NCBI GenBank assembly: GCA_017305195.1 | Contig: JAFKMU010000052.1 | Location: 1-64,000 of the forward strand | DNA from: Verrucomicrobiota bacterium | GTDB taxonomy: Bacteria > Verrucomicrobiota > Verrucomicrobiia > Chthoniobacterales > Terrimicrobiaceae | Length of the DNA stretch: 64,000 bases | Reading direction: 5' to 3' | In this document: positions 25,675 to 34,362 of the stretch, piece after piece | Layout of the letters: each line of letters begins with the position of its first letter | How positions within the stretch are numbered: position 1 is the first letter of the stretch | Notes under the pieces: generated by a model | The model's database searches: none | What the model was told of the DNA's origin: nothing | The model's input: the letters and a program-made list of their open reading frames with translations, nothing else | Translations under genes and position numbers: made by a program

Positions 25675-25742
25675 GGAAAGGAGGCATCATTACGCCCCTA
25701 ACGCTGCTTGGCAAGCGCACGACAAGAGGTTACGTTCTCTTC

Positions 25743-26099
25743 ATGGCTAAGAAACCCACGAAAAAAGCCGCCTCCAAGTCCCCCAAGAAACCCGCAGCCG
25801 CCAAAGCTGCTCCGAAGACCAAGACGGCAAAGAAAACCACCAAGCCCGCCGCCAAAAAGCCCTCCACCCGCCCGCTCGGCGCCCGTGAGCAGAAGCTCGC
25901 TTCCAGCGCGTTGAAGCTCGTCGACGAAGCGGCATCGCTCCTTCGCAAGGGCATCAACACCACGGCCGACGTGTCGGAAAAGAACCGCCTCGCCGCCAAA
26001 AAACGCGCCCATGGCCTGCTGAACAAAGCGACCTCCTCGCTCAGCAGCATCCTCGAGGGTGGCTCCGACGCCCTGCACAAGGTCATCGGCAAGATCTAA
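25743..26099 (+). CDS. Histone-H1-like Lys/Ala/Pro-rich basic protein
   Basis: A 118-residue very basic protein. Residues 1-45 are a low-complexity Lys/Ala/Pro/Thr tail with repeats like KKPAAAKAAPK and KKTTKPAAKKP, the style of eukaryotic H1 tails and bacterial Hc1/HctB or AlgP proteins. Residues 50-118 form a helical domain (REQKLASSALKLVDEAASLL, KNRLAAKKRAHGLLNKA). It probably binds DNA or RNA and compacts the nucleoid. Start is the ATG 68 bases after the divergent lrp-type gene. A strong terminator follows, so it is monocistronic. Confidence 0.78.
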   Translation: MAKKPTKKAASKSPKKPAAAKAAPKTKTAKKTTKPAAKKPSTRPLGAREQKLASSALKLVDEAASLLRKGINTTADVSEKNRLAAKKRAHGLLNKATSSLSSILEGGSDALHKVIGKI

Positions 26100-26121
26100 C
26101 CGACACTCTCAAATCTCTCTG

Positions 26122-26152
26122 GCGCCGGTGGTTTTCACCGGCGCTTTTTTTT
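26122..26152 (+). terminator. Intrinsic terminator after the H1-like gene
   Basis: A perfect nine-base stem, GCGCCGGTG and CACCGGCGC, around a GTTTT loop, followed at once by eight T. It lies about 23 bases after the stop codon. Very strong by appearance in the plus direction; the minus strand lacks a T-run. Confidence 0.9.
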
Positions 26153-26161
26153 GGCCCGATT

Positions 26162-27868
26162 CTAAAGCCCGCCGTGCTTCCAGATGGAAAGCACCATGCG
26201 GAGGCACATGAAAAATCCCCAGATCAGCCCGACCAGGCCGATGACCGGTACGTCCCCGATCTTGGGAGGAATGCCGGAGTGAATGAGAATGCTGGAGCAA
26301 ATCAATACGGATGCGGCCAGAATGGCGATCGTCAACCGGTTGGCGATTGAATCCAAAGTCTTTCGCAGTGGCTCGAATCCTTCGGGATCGATCTTGTGCT
26401 GGAGCGGGATGCTGACCTTTCCGTGCTTGATCTGCTGGTAAAGATTGCGGAAATCGCCGGGGAAGACATCGAGGAAATCGAGGCCTTCGCTCGCCCACCT
26501 TTGCAGGAGCATCATCAACCGATGAGGGTGGTATTTCCCCTGCATGAGCTTGATGGCATAAGGCTCGCCCTGCTTGATGAAGTTCAGGTCCGGATCGAGC
26601 GTGCGCCCGACGGCTTCGACCTGGGTCAGTGCCTTGATGCCGAGATAAAAGCTGCCCTTCATGCGCAGATGATTTTTGCGCAGCATCTCCAGGAGCTTGT
26701 TGAGGACAATCTCCAGCCGGATTTCCCGCAGGGGGCGATTGAGGTGCGTACCGCTGAACTCCTCCACATCGTTCAGCATCTTGGACGTATTGGAGGCAAA
26801 CCCCTCCTCGCTCATGTCGAGGATGGACCGCATGACCTGCTGGTGGTTTTTTTCCGCGAGGCCCGCGATGAGTTGGGCAATGCTGGTTCGGAACGGCGGG
26901 GTAAAGGAACCCATCATGCCGTAATCGAGCAGGCCGATCGCGCCGTCCTTCATCACCAGCATGTTCCCGGGATGCGGGTCACCGTGGAAGAAACCAAACT
27001 CAAAAATCTGCTGATAAATCAGCTCCGTGATATTGCGGGCGAGTTCCGCCGGATCGACGTGATTCTTCGTCAGCCCCTTCTCGTCGTAGACATTGACCCC
27101 GGCGAGGAAATCCATCGTCAGCACGCGCGTATTTGTCAGATCGCGGTAGATCTTCGGGACGCGGATCGTCGGATTGTCCGCAAACTGCTTGCCGAAGCGC
27201 TCGGCATTGGAGGCTTCGTGGCTGAAATCGAGTTCCTTCACCAGCGTGGAGGCAAATTCGTCCACCACCCCAACCGGATTCAGACCGGAGATCTCGGGCA
27301 CATGCTTGTCCACGAACCGGGCGATGTCGTGCAGGATGGACAGGTCGAGTTCCACGACCTTTTGAATGTCGGGGCGCTGAACCTTGATCGCCACCTTCGC
27401 CCCGGTTTCCTTCAAGGTGCCGGCATGGACCTGGGCGATGGAGGCGCTGCCGACCGGCTTGTCCTCAAAGGCTGAGAAGACATCGTCGATGGAGATATTG
27501 AGTTCCGACTCAATGATCGTCCGGGCGACTGAGGAGGAAAACGGCGGAACCTGGGACTGGAGCTTGGTCAGTTCGACAAAATACTCGTCGTCGACCAAGT
27601 CACGCCGGGAGCTGATGATCTGGCCAAACTTGATGAACGTCGGTCCGAGCTCCTCCAGCGCCATGCGCATGCGCACCGGGAGCGGTTTGGAAAGCACCCC
27701 ATCCTCGCGCAGAGTGATGGTGGCATCCTCAATTCCCAGGACCCGCTGGAGGGCGACGAGCTTGAGGACATCGGCAAACCCATATTTCCAAAGGATGCCG
27801 ATAATCTCGCGATATCGCGGAAGATTGTTGGCAAACTCGACCGCGCTTTTGAGTTGATCCAGGATCAC
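26162..27868 (-). CDS. UbiB/ABC1 (AarF)-family atypical kinase
   Basis: A 568-residue protein of the ABC1/ADCK/UbiB family, atypical protein-kinase-fold ATPases needed for isoprenoid quinone synthesis. Motifs: the KxGQ motif in TFIKFGQIISSR, the Ala/Ser-rich nucleotide loop GSASIAQVH, the catalytic loop FFHGDPHPGN and metal Asp in LLDYGMMG. Two hydrophobic segments at the C-terminus (LTIAILAASVLICSSILI and VPVIGLVGLIWGFFM) anchor it in the membrane. It is the last gene of a four-gene minus-strand unit after a histidine kinase, 39 bases apart. Confidence 0.88.
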   Translation of the reverse strand: MILDQLKSAVEFANNLPRYREIIGILWKYGFADVLKLVALQRVLGIEDATITLREDGVLSKPLPVRMRMALEELGPTFIKFGQIISSRRDLVDDEYFVELTKLQSQVPPFSSSVARTIIESELNISIDDVFSAFEDKPVGSASIAQVHAGTLKETGAKVAIKVQRPDIQKVVELDLSILHDIARFVDKHVPEISGLNPVGVVDEFASTLVKELDFSHEASNAERFGKQFADNPTIRVPKIYRDLTNTRVLTMDFLAGVNVYDEKGLTKNHVDPAELARNITELIYQQIFEFGFFHGDPHPGNMLVMKDGAIGLLDYGMMGSFTPPFRTSIAQLIAGLAEKNHQQVMRSILDMSEEGFASNTSKMLNDVEEFSGTHLNRPLREIRLEIVLNKLLEMLRKNHLRMKGSFYLGIKALTQVEAVGRTLDPDLNFIKQGEPYAIKLMQGKYHPHRLMMLLQRWASEGLDFLDVFPGDFRNLYQQIKHGKVSIPLQHKIDPEGFEPLRKTLDSIANRLTIAILAASVLICSSILIHSGIPPKIGDVPVIGLVGLIWGFFMCLRMVLSIWKHGGL

Positions 27869-27907
27869 CCCCTGCGAATAAACCGCCCGGGAGGTCTCGC
27901 CAAGCTC

Positions 27908-29077
27908 TTACTTGGCCTCGGATGGACTCCCCTGCTCCAGGAACCGGACACGCCGGTCGCCGCTCGGCAGGCGGATCGTGACCGTGAGTCCCTGCCCTGG
28001 GGCGCTTTCGATGATCACCTCGCCGCCATGCGCCCGCACGATGCGCCGCACGATCAGCAATCCCAGCCCGGACCCGCTCTGCTTGGTCGTGAAGTAAGGC
28101 TCAAAGACCCGGGTGATGTTCTCGGGCGCAATCCCTCCTCCGCTGTCGGCGAAGGAAATAAACTGGTGCGTCTCATCCGCCCCAGAGCGAATGCGCAGGA
28201 TGCCTCCCGTCTTCATCGCCTGAAAGGCATTGCGAATGATGTTGTAAAACGCCTGCTTGATCTGGTCGCGATCGACGCTGAGCGTCGGCAGCGAACGATC
28301 GAGATCGACCTCGACGAGGATATCTCGGTCGCGAATCTCCGCCTGCAAAAACGAGACGGATTCCTCCACGATGGCATTCAGGCTCTCGGCTCTCGGCGTG
28401 AGCGGCTGCGGCCGGATCGCCCGCAGAAACTGAGTGATGATGTGATCGAGGCGCTTCACCTCCTGGCGAGCGACGTTGATCGATTCCTCAAACTCGCCGC
28501 GCGAACGGGACGGCAGCTTGCGCACCCGCCGCTCCATGAGTTGCAGATGGATGTCGAGCGAGTTCAGCGGATTGCCGATTTCATGAGCCACGCCTGCGGC
28601 CAGCAAAGTGAGGGCGGAAAATCGCTCGCTCTCGATGGTTTCCTGCGTCTCGCGCCGATACTGCGTGATGTCACGCAAGATGATGGCGTGGCCGACGACC
28701 TCGTCATGGCTGTCCTCGCTCATCAGGGGAACGGTGTAAAAATTCAGATGCCGGTTCTCCGGGTAGAAAACCTCCAGATCACGGCTGATGACTCCTGCTC
28801 CTGCGGAAAGCTGCTCGAAATCGAGCCCGCGCACCGCGTGGCCGAGAAGCTCGCCCAGACTGGCCTCGACGCTAATGCCGAAAAATCCCGCCGCCGCACG
28901 GTTGAGATAAATGATACGGCCCGAGGGATCAGTCACGATCACGCCCTCGAGGATGGCGTTGAAGATGGTCTCAAGAAACCCCTTCTCACGGGCAATCTCG
29001 ACGAGGTAATTCTGCACATCTCCGGGCTGCACCAGCCGGATGCGCTCGATGAGTTTTTCCAGGAAGCCGCGCTTCAT
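27908..29077 (-). CDS. PAS-domain sensor histidine kinase (NtrB-like)
   Basis: A 389-residue soluble kinase. A PAS domain occupies about residues 36-150 (FNAILEGVIVTDPSGRIIYL). The HisKA phosphoacceptor is in LAAGVAHEIGNPLNSLDIHL, and the HATPase domain has the N box NIIRNAFQAM, G1 FADSGGGIAPEN, F box FEPYFTTK and G2 GSGLGLLIVRRI. No membrane helix, so it senses cytoplasmically. No response regulator lies in the window, making it an orphan. Its start overlaps the stop of the aldehyde dehydrogenase gene (ATGA), and the operon also contains oligopeptidase F and UbiB. Confidence 0.88.
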   Translation of the reverse strand: MKRGFLEKLIERIRLVQPGDVQNYLVEIAREKGFLETIFNAILEGVIVTDPSGRIIYLNRAAAGFFGISVEASLGELLGHAVRGLDFEQLSAGAGVISRDLEVFYPENRHLNFYTVPLMSEDSHDEVVGHAIILRDITQYRRETQETIESERFSALTLLAAGVAHEIGNPLNSLDIHLQLMERRVRKLPSRSRGEFEESINVARQEVKRLDHIITQFLRAIRPQPLTPRAESLNAIVEESVSFLQAEIRDRDILVEVDLDRSLPTLSVDRDQIKQAFYNIIRNAFQAMKTGGILRIRSGADETHQFISFADSGGGIAPENITRVFEPYFTTKQSGSGLGLLIVRRIVRAHGGEVIIESAPGQGLTVTIRLPSGDRRVRFLEQGSPSEAK

Positions 29078-30447
29078 TTAGCCGCCCTCCACTGCACTGC
29101 CTGCTCGTCGACAGCAAAGCGCACGAATCCCCTGCCGCCCGGTTTTCCGTTGCCGGACGCTCCGAAGCCGCCGAAGGGAAGCGTCGAAGGTGAGAAGGTC
29201 GTCGGGAGATTCCAATACAGATTCCCCACCTCCAACCTGTCGCCGATCGTGCGGAACCTTTCCTCCGCAGCGGTGAAGATCGAGGCCGTAAGGCCGAAGG
29301 GTACGCTGTCGTGGAGGGCGATCAGGTCGTCGTCGCCGTCAAAAGTTTGCAAAGACACGATAGGGCAAAACATTTCCTGATCCGAAGCACCCGCGGCAAA
29401 TTTTGCGACGGCTGGACGCACGTAGTATCCCGTGCGGCCATTCACCTGAGGCAGTACCTCGCCAGGAACGATCCACTCGGCGGGCTCGGCAAGAAAACCC
29501 GCATAACGCTGAACCGAACGCTCCGTCGCCAGCGGCCCGAGCATGGTCGTTTCATCAAGCGGATAGCCGGGCTGATACCGCTGAAGCGAGGTTTTCAAAA
29601 GCTCGCAAAACTCCTTCTCCACCTCGCGAGCCACCAAGACGCGGCTGGTCGCATTGCAACGCTGGCCGGTGGTCAGACACATCGCATCGGCGGTGCATTC
29701 AGCAGCAAGCGCCAGGTCGGCATCGGGCAGGACGATCACTGCGTTCTTCCCCCCCAGTTCCAATGCGACCGACTTGGAGTAATCCTCAGCCAGATCCCGG
29801 GCGAGCGCCTTGCCGACTGGCACGGAACCGGTGAAGCACACGGACCGAACAGCAGGATGCACGCAGACGGCCTGCCCGATGGCCCCCCAGCCCTGCACGA
29901 GTTCAAAAACGCCGGGCAGCAGCGCGCTTTGCATCACCTCCGCATAGGCGGCCACGGTCGTCGCGACCAGCGGCGAGGGTTTGAAGAGCACGGTATTCCC
30001 TGCCACCAGATAGGCCATCGCCGCGCCATGGCCGAGATGCAGGGGAAAGTTAAACGGCGAGATGACAGCGGCCGGACCGCGAGGACGATGCCTCACCGCC
30101 GCCGGGTGCGGCCCTTTTTCCACCGCCTCCTCGGCCAGATAACGCCGGGCGTCCTCGAAAGTGAGGTCAAACTTGGCAATGACTGCTCCGACCTCCAGAC
30201 GGGCTTCGCGCAACGGCTTGCCCATCTCGGTCGCGATCAGCACGGCAAGCTCCTCCTGCCGCGCCTTGACCGCCTCCTGCGCCCCCTTCAGAGCCGTGAT
30301 CCGGTCGTCCAGACTCGCGCGCTTCCACTCCGCGAAGGCTTTGACGGAACGGGAGACGGCGTCCTCCACGTTTCCGGCCTGCGACTCGGGCAGGGAAACG
30401 GTCAGGTCCCCCGGGGATCGATTTGTCCAGACAACCGGCTCGTTCAT
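29074..30447 (-). CDS. Aldehyde dehydrogenase (AstD-like)
   Basis: A 457-residue NAD(P)-dependent aldehyde dehydrogenase. Catalytic residues: Glu230 in ALELGGKNA and Cys264 in GQRCNATSR, with Asn in ISPFNFPLHLG. The Cys context and the C-terminal LPFGGFGASGNGKP resemble succinylglutamate-semialdehyde dehydrogenase AstD, but the other ast genes are absent; the nearby M14-like pseudopeptidase does not count as AstE. Substrate therefore uncertain. Coupled by ATGA overlaps on both sides (after oligopeptidase F, before the histidine kinase). Confidence 0.82.
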   Translation of the reverse strand: MNEPVVWTNRSPGDLTVSLPESQAGNVEDAVSRSVKAFAEWKRASLDDRITALKGAQEAVKARQEELAVLIATEMGKPLREARLEVGAVIAKFDLTFEDARRYLAEEAVEKGPHPAAVRHRPRGPAAVISPFNFPLHLGHGAAMAYLVAGNTVLFKPSPLVATTVAAYAEVMQSALLPGVFELVQGWGAIGQAVCVHPAVRSVCFTGSVPVGKALARDLAEDYSKSVALELGGKNAVIVLPDADLALAAECTADAMCLTTGQRCNATSRVLVAREVEKEFCELLKTSLQRYQPGYPLDETTMLGPLATERSVQRYAGFLAEPAEWIVPGEVLPQVNGRTGYYVRPAVAKFAAGASDQEMFCPIVSLQTFDGDDDLIALHDSVPFGLTASIFTAAEERFRTIGDRLEVGNLYWNLPTTFSPSTLPFGGFGASGNGKPGGRGFVRFAVDEQAVQWRAAK

Positions 30448-32276
30448 GCGTCGAGCAGGATTTCGAGTTCATTAACGCGGCGTTCGAAGAGCGCCAGCGC
30501 GGCGTCGACGGGAGCAGGCGTGGCCATGTTGACCCCGGCCTCGGCGAGGGTTTCGATCGGGAACCGGCTGCCGCCGCTCTTGAGGAAGTTCAGGTATTTC
30601 GACGCGTCGCCGGAGGTCAGCACCTGATCGGCCAGCGCCGCCGCCGCCGAGATGCCGGTGGCGTATTTATAGACGTAGAACGCTCCGTAGAAGTGCGGGA
30701 TGCGCAGGCCTTCCAGGTTGAGCTCCTCATCGAGGGCAAAGTCGGGACCGAAGTACGCCTCCAGCAATCCACGGTAGATTTTCTGGAAAGTATCCAGCGT
30801 GAGCGCGTCGCCACGCTCCTCAGTTTCATGGATCGCCTTCTCAAATTCGGCGAACATCGTCTGCCGGTAGAGGGTGCCGCGCAGATCGTCGATCTGGCGG
30901 TTGATGATGTAGGCGCGCATACGCGGGTCGTCCGTGGTCTTCAGGAGATGCTCGGTGAGGAGGATCTCGTTGAAGGTCGACGCCACCTCCGCGAGGAAGA
31001 TCGGGTAATGGTAATTCTGATAGCTCTGGGCGCGCTGGGAGTACCAGGTGTGCATCGAGTGGCCGGCCTCGTGGGCGAGCGTGTAGACATCGGAGAACAC
31101 ATCCTCCTTGTAGTTCATCATGATGTACGGAGGGCTCGTATACGTGCCGTAGCTGAAGGCGCCGCTGCGCTTCCCCTTGTTCTCGTACCGGTCGCACCAG
31201 CGACCATCCCGAAGGCCATGGCCGAGCACCTCGCGGTACTCGTCGCCAAGCGGTACGAGGGCGCTGAGCACCTTTTCCACTGCGCCATCCCAAGGCACCT
31301 CGGTATGCACGTCACCGACCATGGGAACGTAGGTGTCGTAGTGATGAATCTCATCGAGCCCCAGCACGCGCTTGCGCAGGGCGAAGTAGCGATAGAGCGG
31401 CTGGAGGTGGTTGCGTACCGAGCCAATGAGGTTGTCGTAAACGCTCACCGGCACGTCGTCATAGAAAAGCGCGGACTCCAGCGCCGAGGGATAGTTGCGG
31501 GCGCGGGCGTAGAAGACGTCGGCGCGGACGGAGTTCGCCAGCGAGGAAGCCACTGTATACTGGTGGTCGCGGAATTCGGCGTAAAACTTGTGAAACGCCT
31601 CCTTGCGCACCGCCGGATCACGATCCTGGAGGAACGAGGAAAACGAGCTCTGCGTCAGTTCCCGCTCCTGGCCCCGACTGTCCCGCAGCGAGCCGAACTT
31701 CATGTCGACGTTGGTCAACTGCGAGAAGGTGTCGCGGTGACCGCGCGTCGCGGCGGACCCCAGCGCGATCAGGCGCTCCTCGGCGGCGGAGAGCGTGTGG
31801 GGCTTCAGGCGGCGCAGCTTGCGCAGCGGAATCGTCCACTCGGCCAACACCGGGTCGGCGAGATACGCCTCGTAAGCCTCGTCGGAAAGCGCCTGAAGCT
31901 CGGGCTGGAAAAAGGAAAACGCCTCCCCCACCCGCACAAGCAGACCATCGAGACGTGCCTCCCTGGAGAGCGCCCCGGCATTGGAGCTGTCCTCGGTGAC
32001 CTTGAGCGCCGCATATTGGTTGAGCCGCTCAATGCGGAGGTCGACCGACTTTTCAAACTCCAGCGCCTCGCGGAGCTTTTCCGCACCCTCGGCGAGCTTG
32101 CCGCGAAAATCGGCCGCCCTCGGGTACTCGGCCTGCAGTACGGCAAAATCCTTCTCCCACTCCTCATCGCTCGCGTAGAGCGGACTCAGGTCCCAGGTAT
32201 CCTCGCTTTTGACCTCCGAACGCAGGGGGGTCCGTTTTCCTCCATCGCCTTCCGACAAAAACCGTGCTGACAACAT
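30444..32276 (-). CDS. pepF: Oligoendopeptidase F (M3 family)
   Basis: A 610-residue M3 zinc metallopeptidase. The zinc motif is TLAHEAGHSMHTWY (HExxH), with the downstream Glu ligand in FLAEVASTFNEILL. The N-terminal helical domain begins WDLSPLYASDEEWEKDF, as in PepF. Members degrade cytoplasmic oligopeptides. Start taken at MLSARFL, preceded by GGGGG-type ribosome-binding sequence; an ATG ten codons earlier is possible. First gene of the unit pepF, aldehyde dehydrogenase, histidine kinase, ubiB-like. Confidence 0.9.
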   Translation of the reverse strand: MLSARFLSEGDGGKRTPLRSEVKSEDTWDLSPLYASDEEWEKDFAVLQAEYPRAADFRGKLAEGAEKLREALEFEKSVDLRIERLNQYAALKVTEDSSNAGALSREARLDGLLVRVGEAFSFFQPELQALSDEAYEAYLADPVLAEWTIPLRKLRRLKPHTLSAAEERLIALGSAATRGHRDTFSQLTNVDMKFGSLRDSRGQERELTQSSFSSFLQDRDPAVRKEAFHKFYAEFRDHQYTVASSLANSVRADVFYARARNYPSALESALFYDDVPVSVYDNLIGSVRNHLQPLYRYFALRKRVLGLDEIHHYDTYVPMVGDVHTEVPWDGAVEKVLSALVPLGDEYREVLGHGLRDGRWCDRYENKGKRSGAFSYGTYTSPPYIMMNYKEDVFSDVYTLAHEAGHSMHTWYSQRAQSYQNYHYPIFLAEVASTFNEILLTEHLLKTTDDPRMRAYIINRQIDDLRGTLYRQTMFAEFEKAIHETEERGDALTLDTFQKIYRGLLEAYFGPDFALDEELNLEGLRIPHFYGAFYVYKYATGISAAAALADQVLTSGDASKYLNFLKSGGSRFPIETLAEAGVNMATPAPVDAALALFERRVNELEILLDA

Positions 32277-32387
32277 GCCCCCATCATACCGAGGCCGCTC
32301 CATCAAACAACTTGTTCCCGCAACCGGATTTTCGTTTTCCCCCAGGCCGATAACGACTACTCATCGCCAAGCTGTCATACCGCATCC

Positions 32388-33329
32388 ATGGAACCCTTTC
32401 TGCAACGCCTTGGCTCCTCGATCGACCGCCTGTTCGGCAAGCGAATCGGGGGCTGGCTGCGCTTCGGCGGTCGGACGGGGCTGAACACTGTCCACCTCTA
32501 TGGCGAGATCGACGGCGAACAACGGGCCGCCTCCTTCGCCTATTACGTGCTGTTTTCCATCTTCCCGCTCTGCGCGCTCATCCTCACCACGGGCTCGGCG
32601 GTCTTCGGCACGGCGGATGTCGTCGAGACCGTCAAGGGGTTCCTGCCGATCAGCGAGCAGGAGCAGAAGTTCATCTGGGAAAACGTCCACCGGCTGGAAC
32701 AGGCTCGCGGAGGAGTAAGCGCCATCTCGGTGGCAATCCTGCTCTGGAGCTCGCTGCGGTTCTTTCAAGCGCTGGTCCGAGGCGTAAACCGGGCCTGGCA
32801 CACGGTGGAAATCCCTTGGTGGCAGGTACCGCTAAAGAACATGCTGATGCTGTTGATCATCGGCAGCGCACTCTTTGTCGGTCTGCTGATACCGGCTCTC
32901 CTCCAGGCCGTGCGCAACATCCTCGTGAGCGCCGAGCAATGGGTGCTCCATTACTACCCCCAGTTCAATCTCGGCGTCGCCTCGATGACGCTTGACCTGT
33001 CCCGTTACCTCCTTGGCGGATTGGTGCTCTTTTACTGCTTCAGTCTCCTCTACATGCTGGCCCCGCGCCGGAGAGTTTACTTTCGCCAGGTCTGGCTGGC
33101 CTCCATCATCGTGACAGTGGCGCTCCAGGCCTGCCAGGTGGCTTTCGTGAACTACCTCCCCCACCTGCTCAACTACGGTATTTATGGCGCAGTCGGCGGC
33201 CTGATGCTGCTGCTCTTCTGGGTCTACATCTCCGGCATCCTTATCATCCTGGGCGGCTGCCTTTGCGTCACGCTGGATCGAGAATGGAATGGACCCGTGG
33301 AGGTCACTCCAACCACTCGAGGAGGTTGA
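32388..33329 (+). CDS. YihY/BrkB-family inner-membrane protein
   Basis: A 313-residue membrane protein with six predicted helices. Family landmarks: DGEQRAASFAYYVLFSIFPL near the start, the polar segment GVNRAWHTVEIPWWQ, and YGIYGAVGGLMLLLFWVYISG. YihY/BrkB proteins were once mistaken for ribonuclease BN; their function is unsettled, with links to serum resistance and transport. Divergent from pepF, 111 bases apart. Its 3' end overlaps a small opposite-strand gene. Confidence 0.85.
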   Translation: MEPFLQRLGSSIDRLFGKRIGGWLRFGGRTGLNTVHLYGEIDGEQRAASFAYYVLFSIFPLCALILTTGSAVFGTADVVETVKGFLPISEQEQKFIWENVHRLEQARGGVSAISVAILLWSSLRFFQALVRGVNRAWHTVEIPWWQVPLKNMLMLLIIGSALFVGLLIPALLQAVRNILVSAEQWVLHYYPQFNLGVASMTLDLSRYLLGGLVLFYCFSLLYMLAPRRRVYFRQVWLASIIVTVALQACQVAFVNYLPHLLNYGIYGAVGGLMLLLFWVYISGILIILGGCLCVTLDREWNGPVEVTPTTRGG

Positions 33330-33447
33330 ACTGCGTGGCGAGAAGGACGGTGCAAGCCAGCACGATCACGACGAAAGTCGCCGCGCAAAAAACGGCCCCG
33401 CCGAGCAGCAGACACCGGACCTTTCGCTCCTCGCCATCCTCAACCAT
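33304..33447 (-). CDS. Possible small single-helix membrane protein
   Basis: A 47-residue frame: short charged N-terminus MVEDGEERKVR, then a hydrophobic helix of about 24 residues (LLLGGAVFCAATFVVIVLAC) and a short tail. The start is preceded by GGGGA, a fair ribosome-binding site; the frame extends upstream another 24 codons without support. It overlaps the end of the BrkB-family gene on the other strand by 26 bases. The charged-then-hydrophobic layout is protein-like, but no homologue is recognised. Confidence 0.4.
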   Translation of the reverse strand: MVEDGEERKVRCLLLGGAVFCAATFVVIVLACTVLLATQFNLLEWLE

Positions 33448-33637
33448 TCCCCGAGCGTAACGATCCGCGCCGTGATGAACAAGAAGTCCTCCTCGCGGAC
33501 GCCATCGAGGCGCCGACATTGAATCATCCGTCCGATGGTGCTATCGCAAGCCGATGCGCCCGACTGCCCGCATCTCCCGAGAAGATGGCCGCTTTCCCGC
33601 TGGTAAGACCGCTGCGGGGAATCGCCGGCATCCCGCG

Positions 33638-34333
33638 ATGCCAAGCCCGTCGGCATCCCGTCAACCCAGCCAGTCCGGGGACAAAGGATTCACCCTGCTG
33701 GAACTCCTCATCGCCGTCGCCATCGTGGGAATCCTGGCGGCGCTGATCGCGAGCAACTGGCCGCACCTGCGCCTGCTGACCCAGCGGTCCACTGCGCTGA
33801 ACAACATGCGAGCGATCGGGGCGGCCTTTCACATGTTTGCCAGCGAGCACGACGGGGCGCTGCCCAAACGGACGACAGGATCGGCGGACCGATGGCCCCA
33901 AACCCTTGCGGACTACCTCGACGACATCAAGGTCTATGCGTCCATCGGTGATACGAACGTGGATCGATTTGACCGGGACAAGCTGCTCTCCAACACCCGG
34001 AACAACACGAGCTACATCATGAATGGCTACAACGATGTCGGAGCCTACCAGAACTCCGGCGTCGAAGTGCGCATCTCTCAGATCACCCATCCCTCTCAAG
34101 TCATCCTGCTCGGGACGCCGAAGGCGGGCAGCACCCACTTTTACATGGACATGCTGGAGGGTCAAAACGGCAACCACATCGACGTCCTGAACCTTGAGCT
34201 GTATGACAACGGCTCGAACTACCTTTTCGCCGACGGCTCTGCCCGGTTCATCAAGAAATCGGACTACAGCCATCGGATGTGGCTGGTGAATCCGGACTTC
34301 GTCGTTCCGGGGGAGTCCGCCCCCACACCTTGA
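33638..34333 (+). CDS. Prepilin-type pseudopilin-like protein
   Basis: A 231-residue protein with a class III signal: polar leader, then GFTLLELLIAVAIVGILAAL (cut after Gly, Glu at +5). The rest resembles the DUF1559-related group: NMRAIGAAFHMFASEHDGALP, and near the C-terminus NYLFADGSARFIK, a DG motif without the usual His. It is the second such protein in the window and lies outside any pilus or secretion operon. Start is uncertain: an ATG 28 codons upstream is also open, and neither has a good ribosome-binding site. The 190-base gap upstream shows nothing else. Confidence 0.75.
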   Translation: MPSPSASRQPSQSGDKGFTLLELLIAVAIVGILAALIASNWPHLRLLTQRSTALNNMRAIGAAFHMFASEHDGALPKRTTGSADRWPQTLADYLDDIKVYASIGDTNVDRFDRDKLLSNTRNNTSYIMNGYNDVGAYQNSGVEVRISQITHPSQVILLGTPKAGSTHFYMDMLEGQNGNHIDVLNLELYDNGSNYLFADGSARFIKKSDYSHRMWLVNPDFVVPGESAPTP

Positions 34334-34362
34334 CAGGGGCGGCATCATCGAGCCTTTCACTC

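Noticed and set aside
27854..29380. 508-codon plus-strand frame antisense to the histidine kinase
   Set aside because: All kinase boxes lie on the minus strand; the plus frame has no motif and crosses into two genes.
29074..30447. Assigning the aldehyde dehydrogenase as AstD of arginine succinyltransferase degradation
   Set aside because: No astA, astB or astC nearby, and the only AstE-like protein in the window lacks its zinc ligands, so the pathway is not supported.
30423..32270. 615-codon plus-strand frame antisense to pepF
   Set aside because: PepF has the HExxH motif and correct length on the minus strand; the plus frame is a codon-bias mirror.
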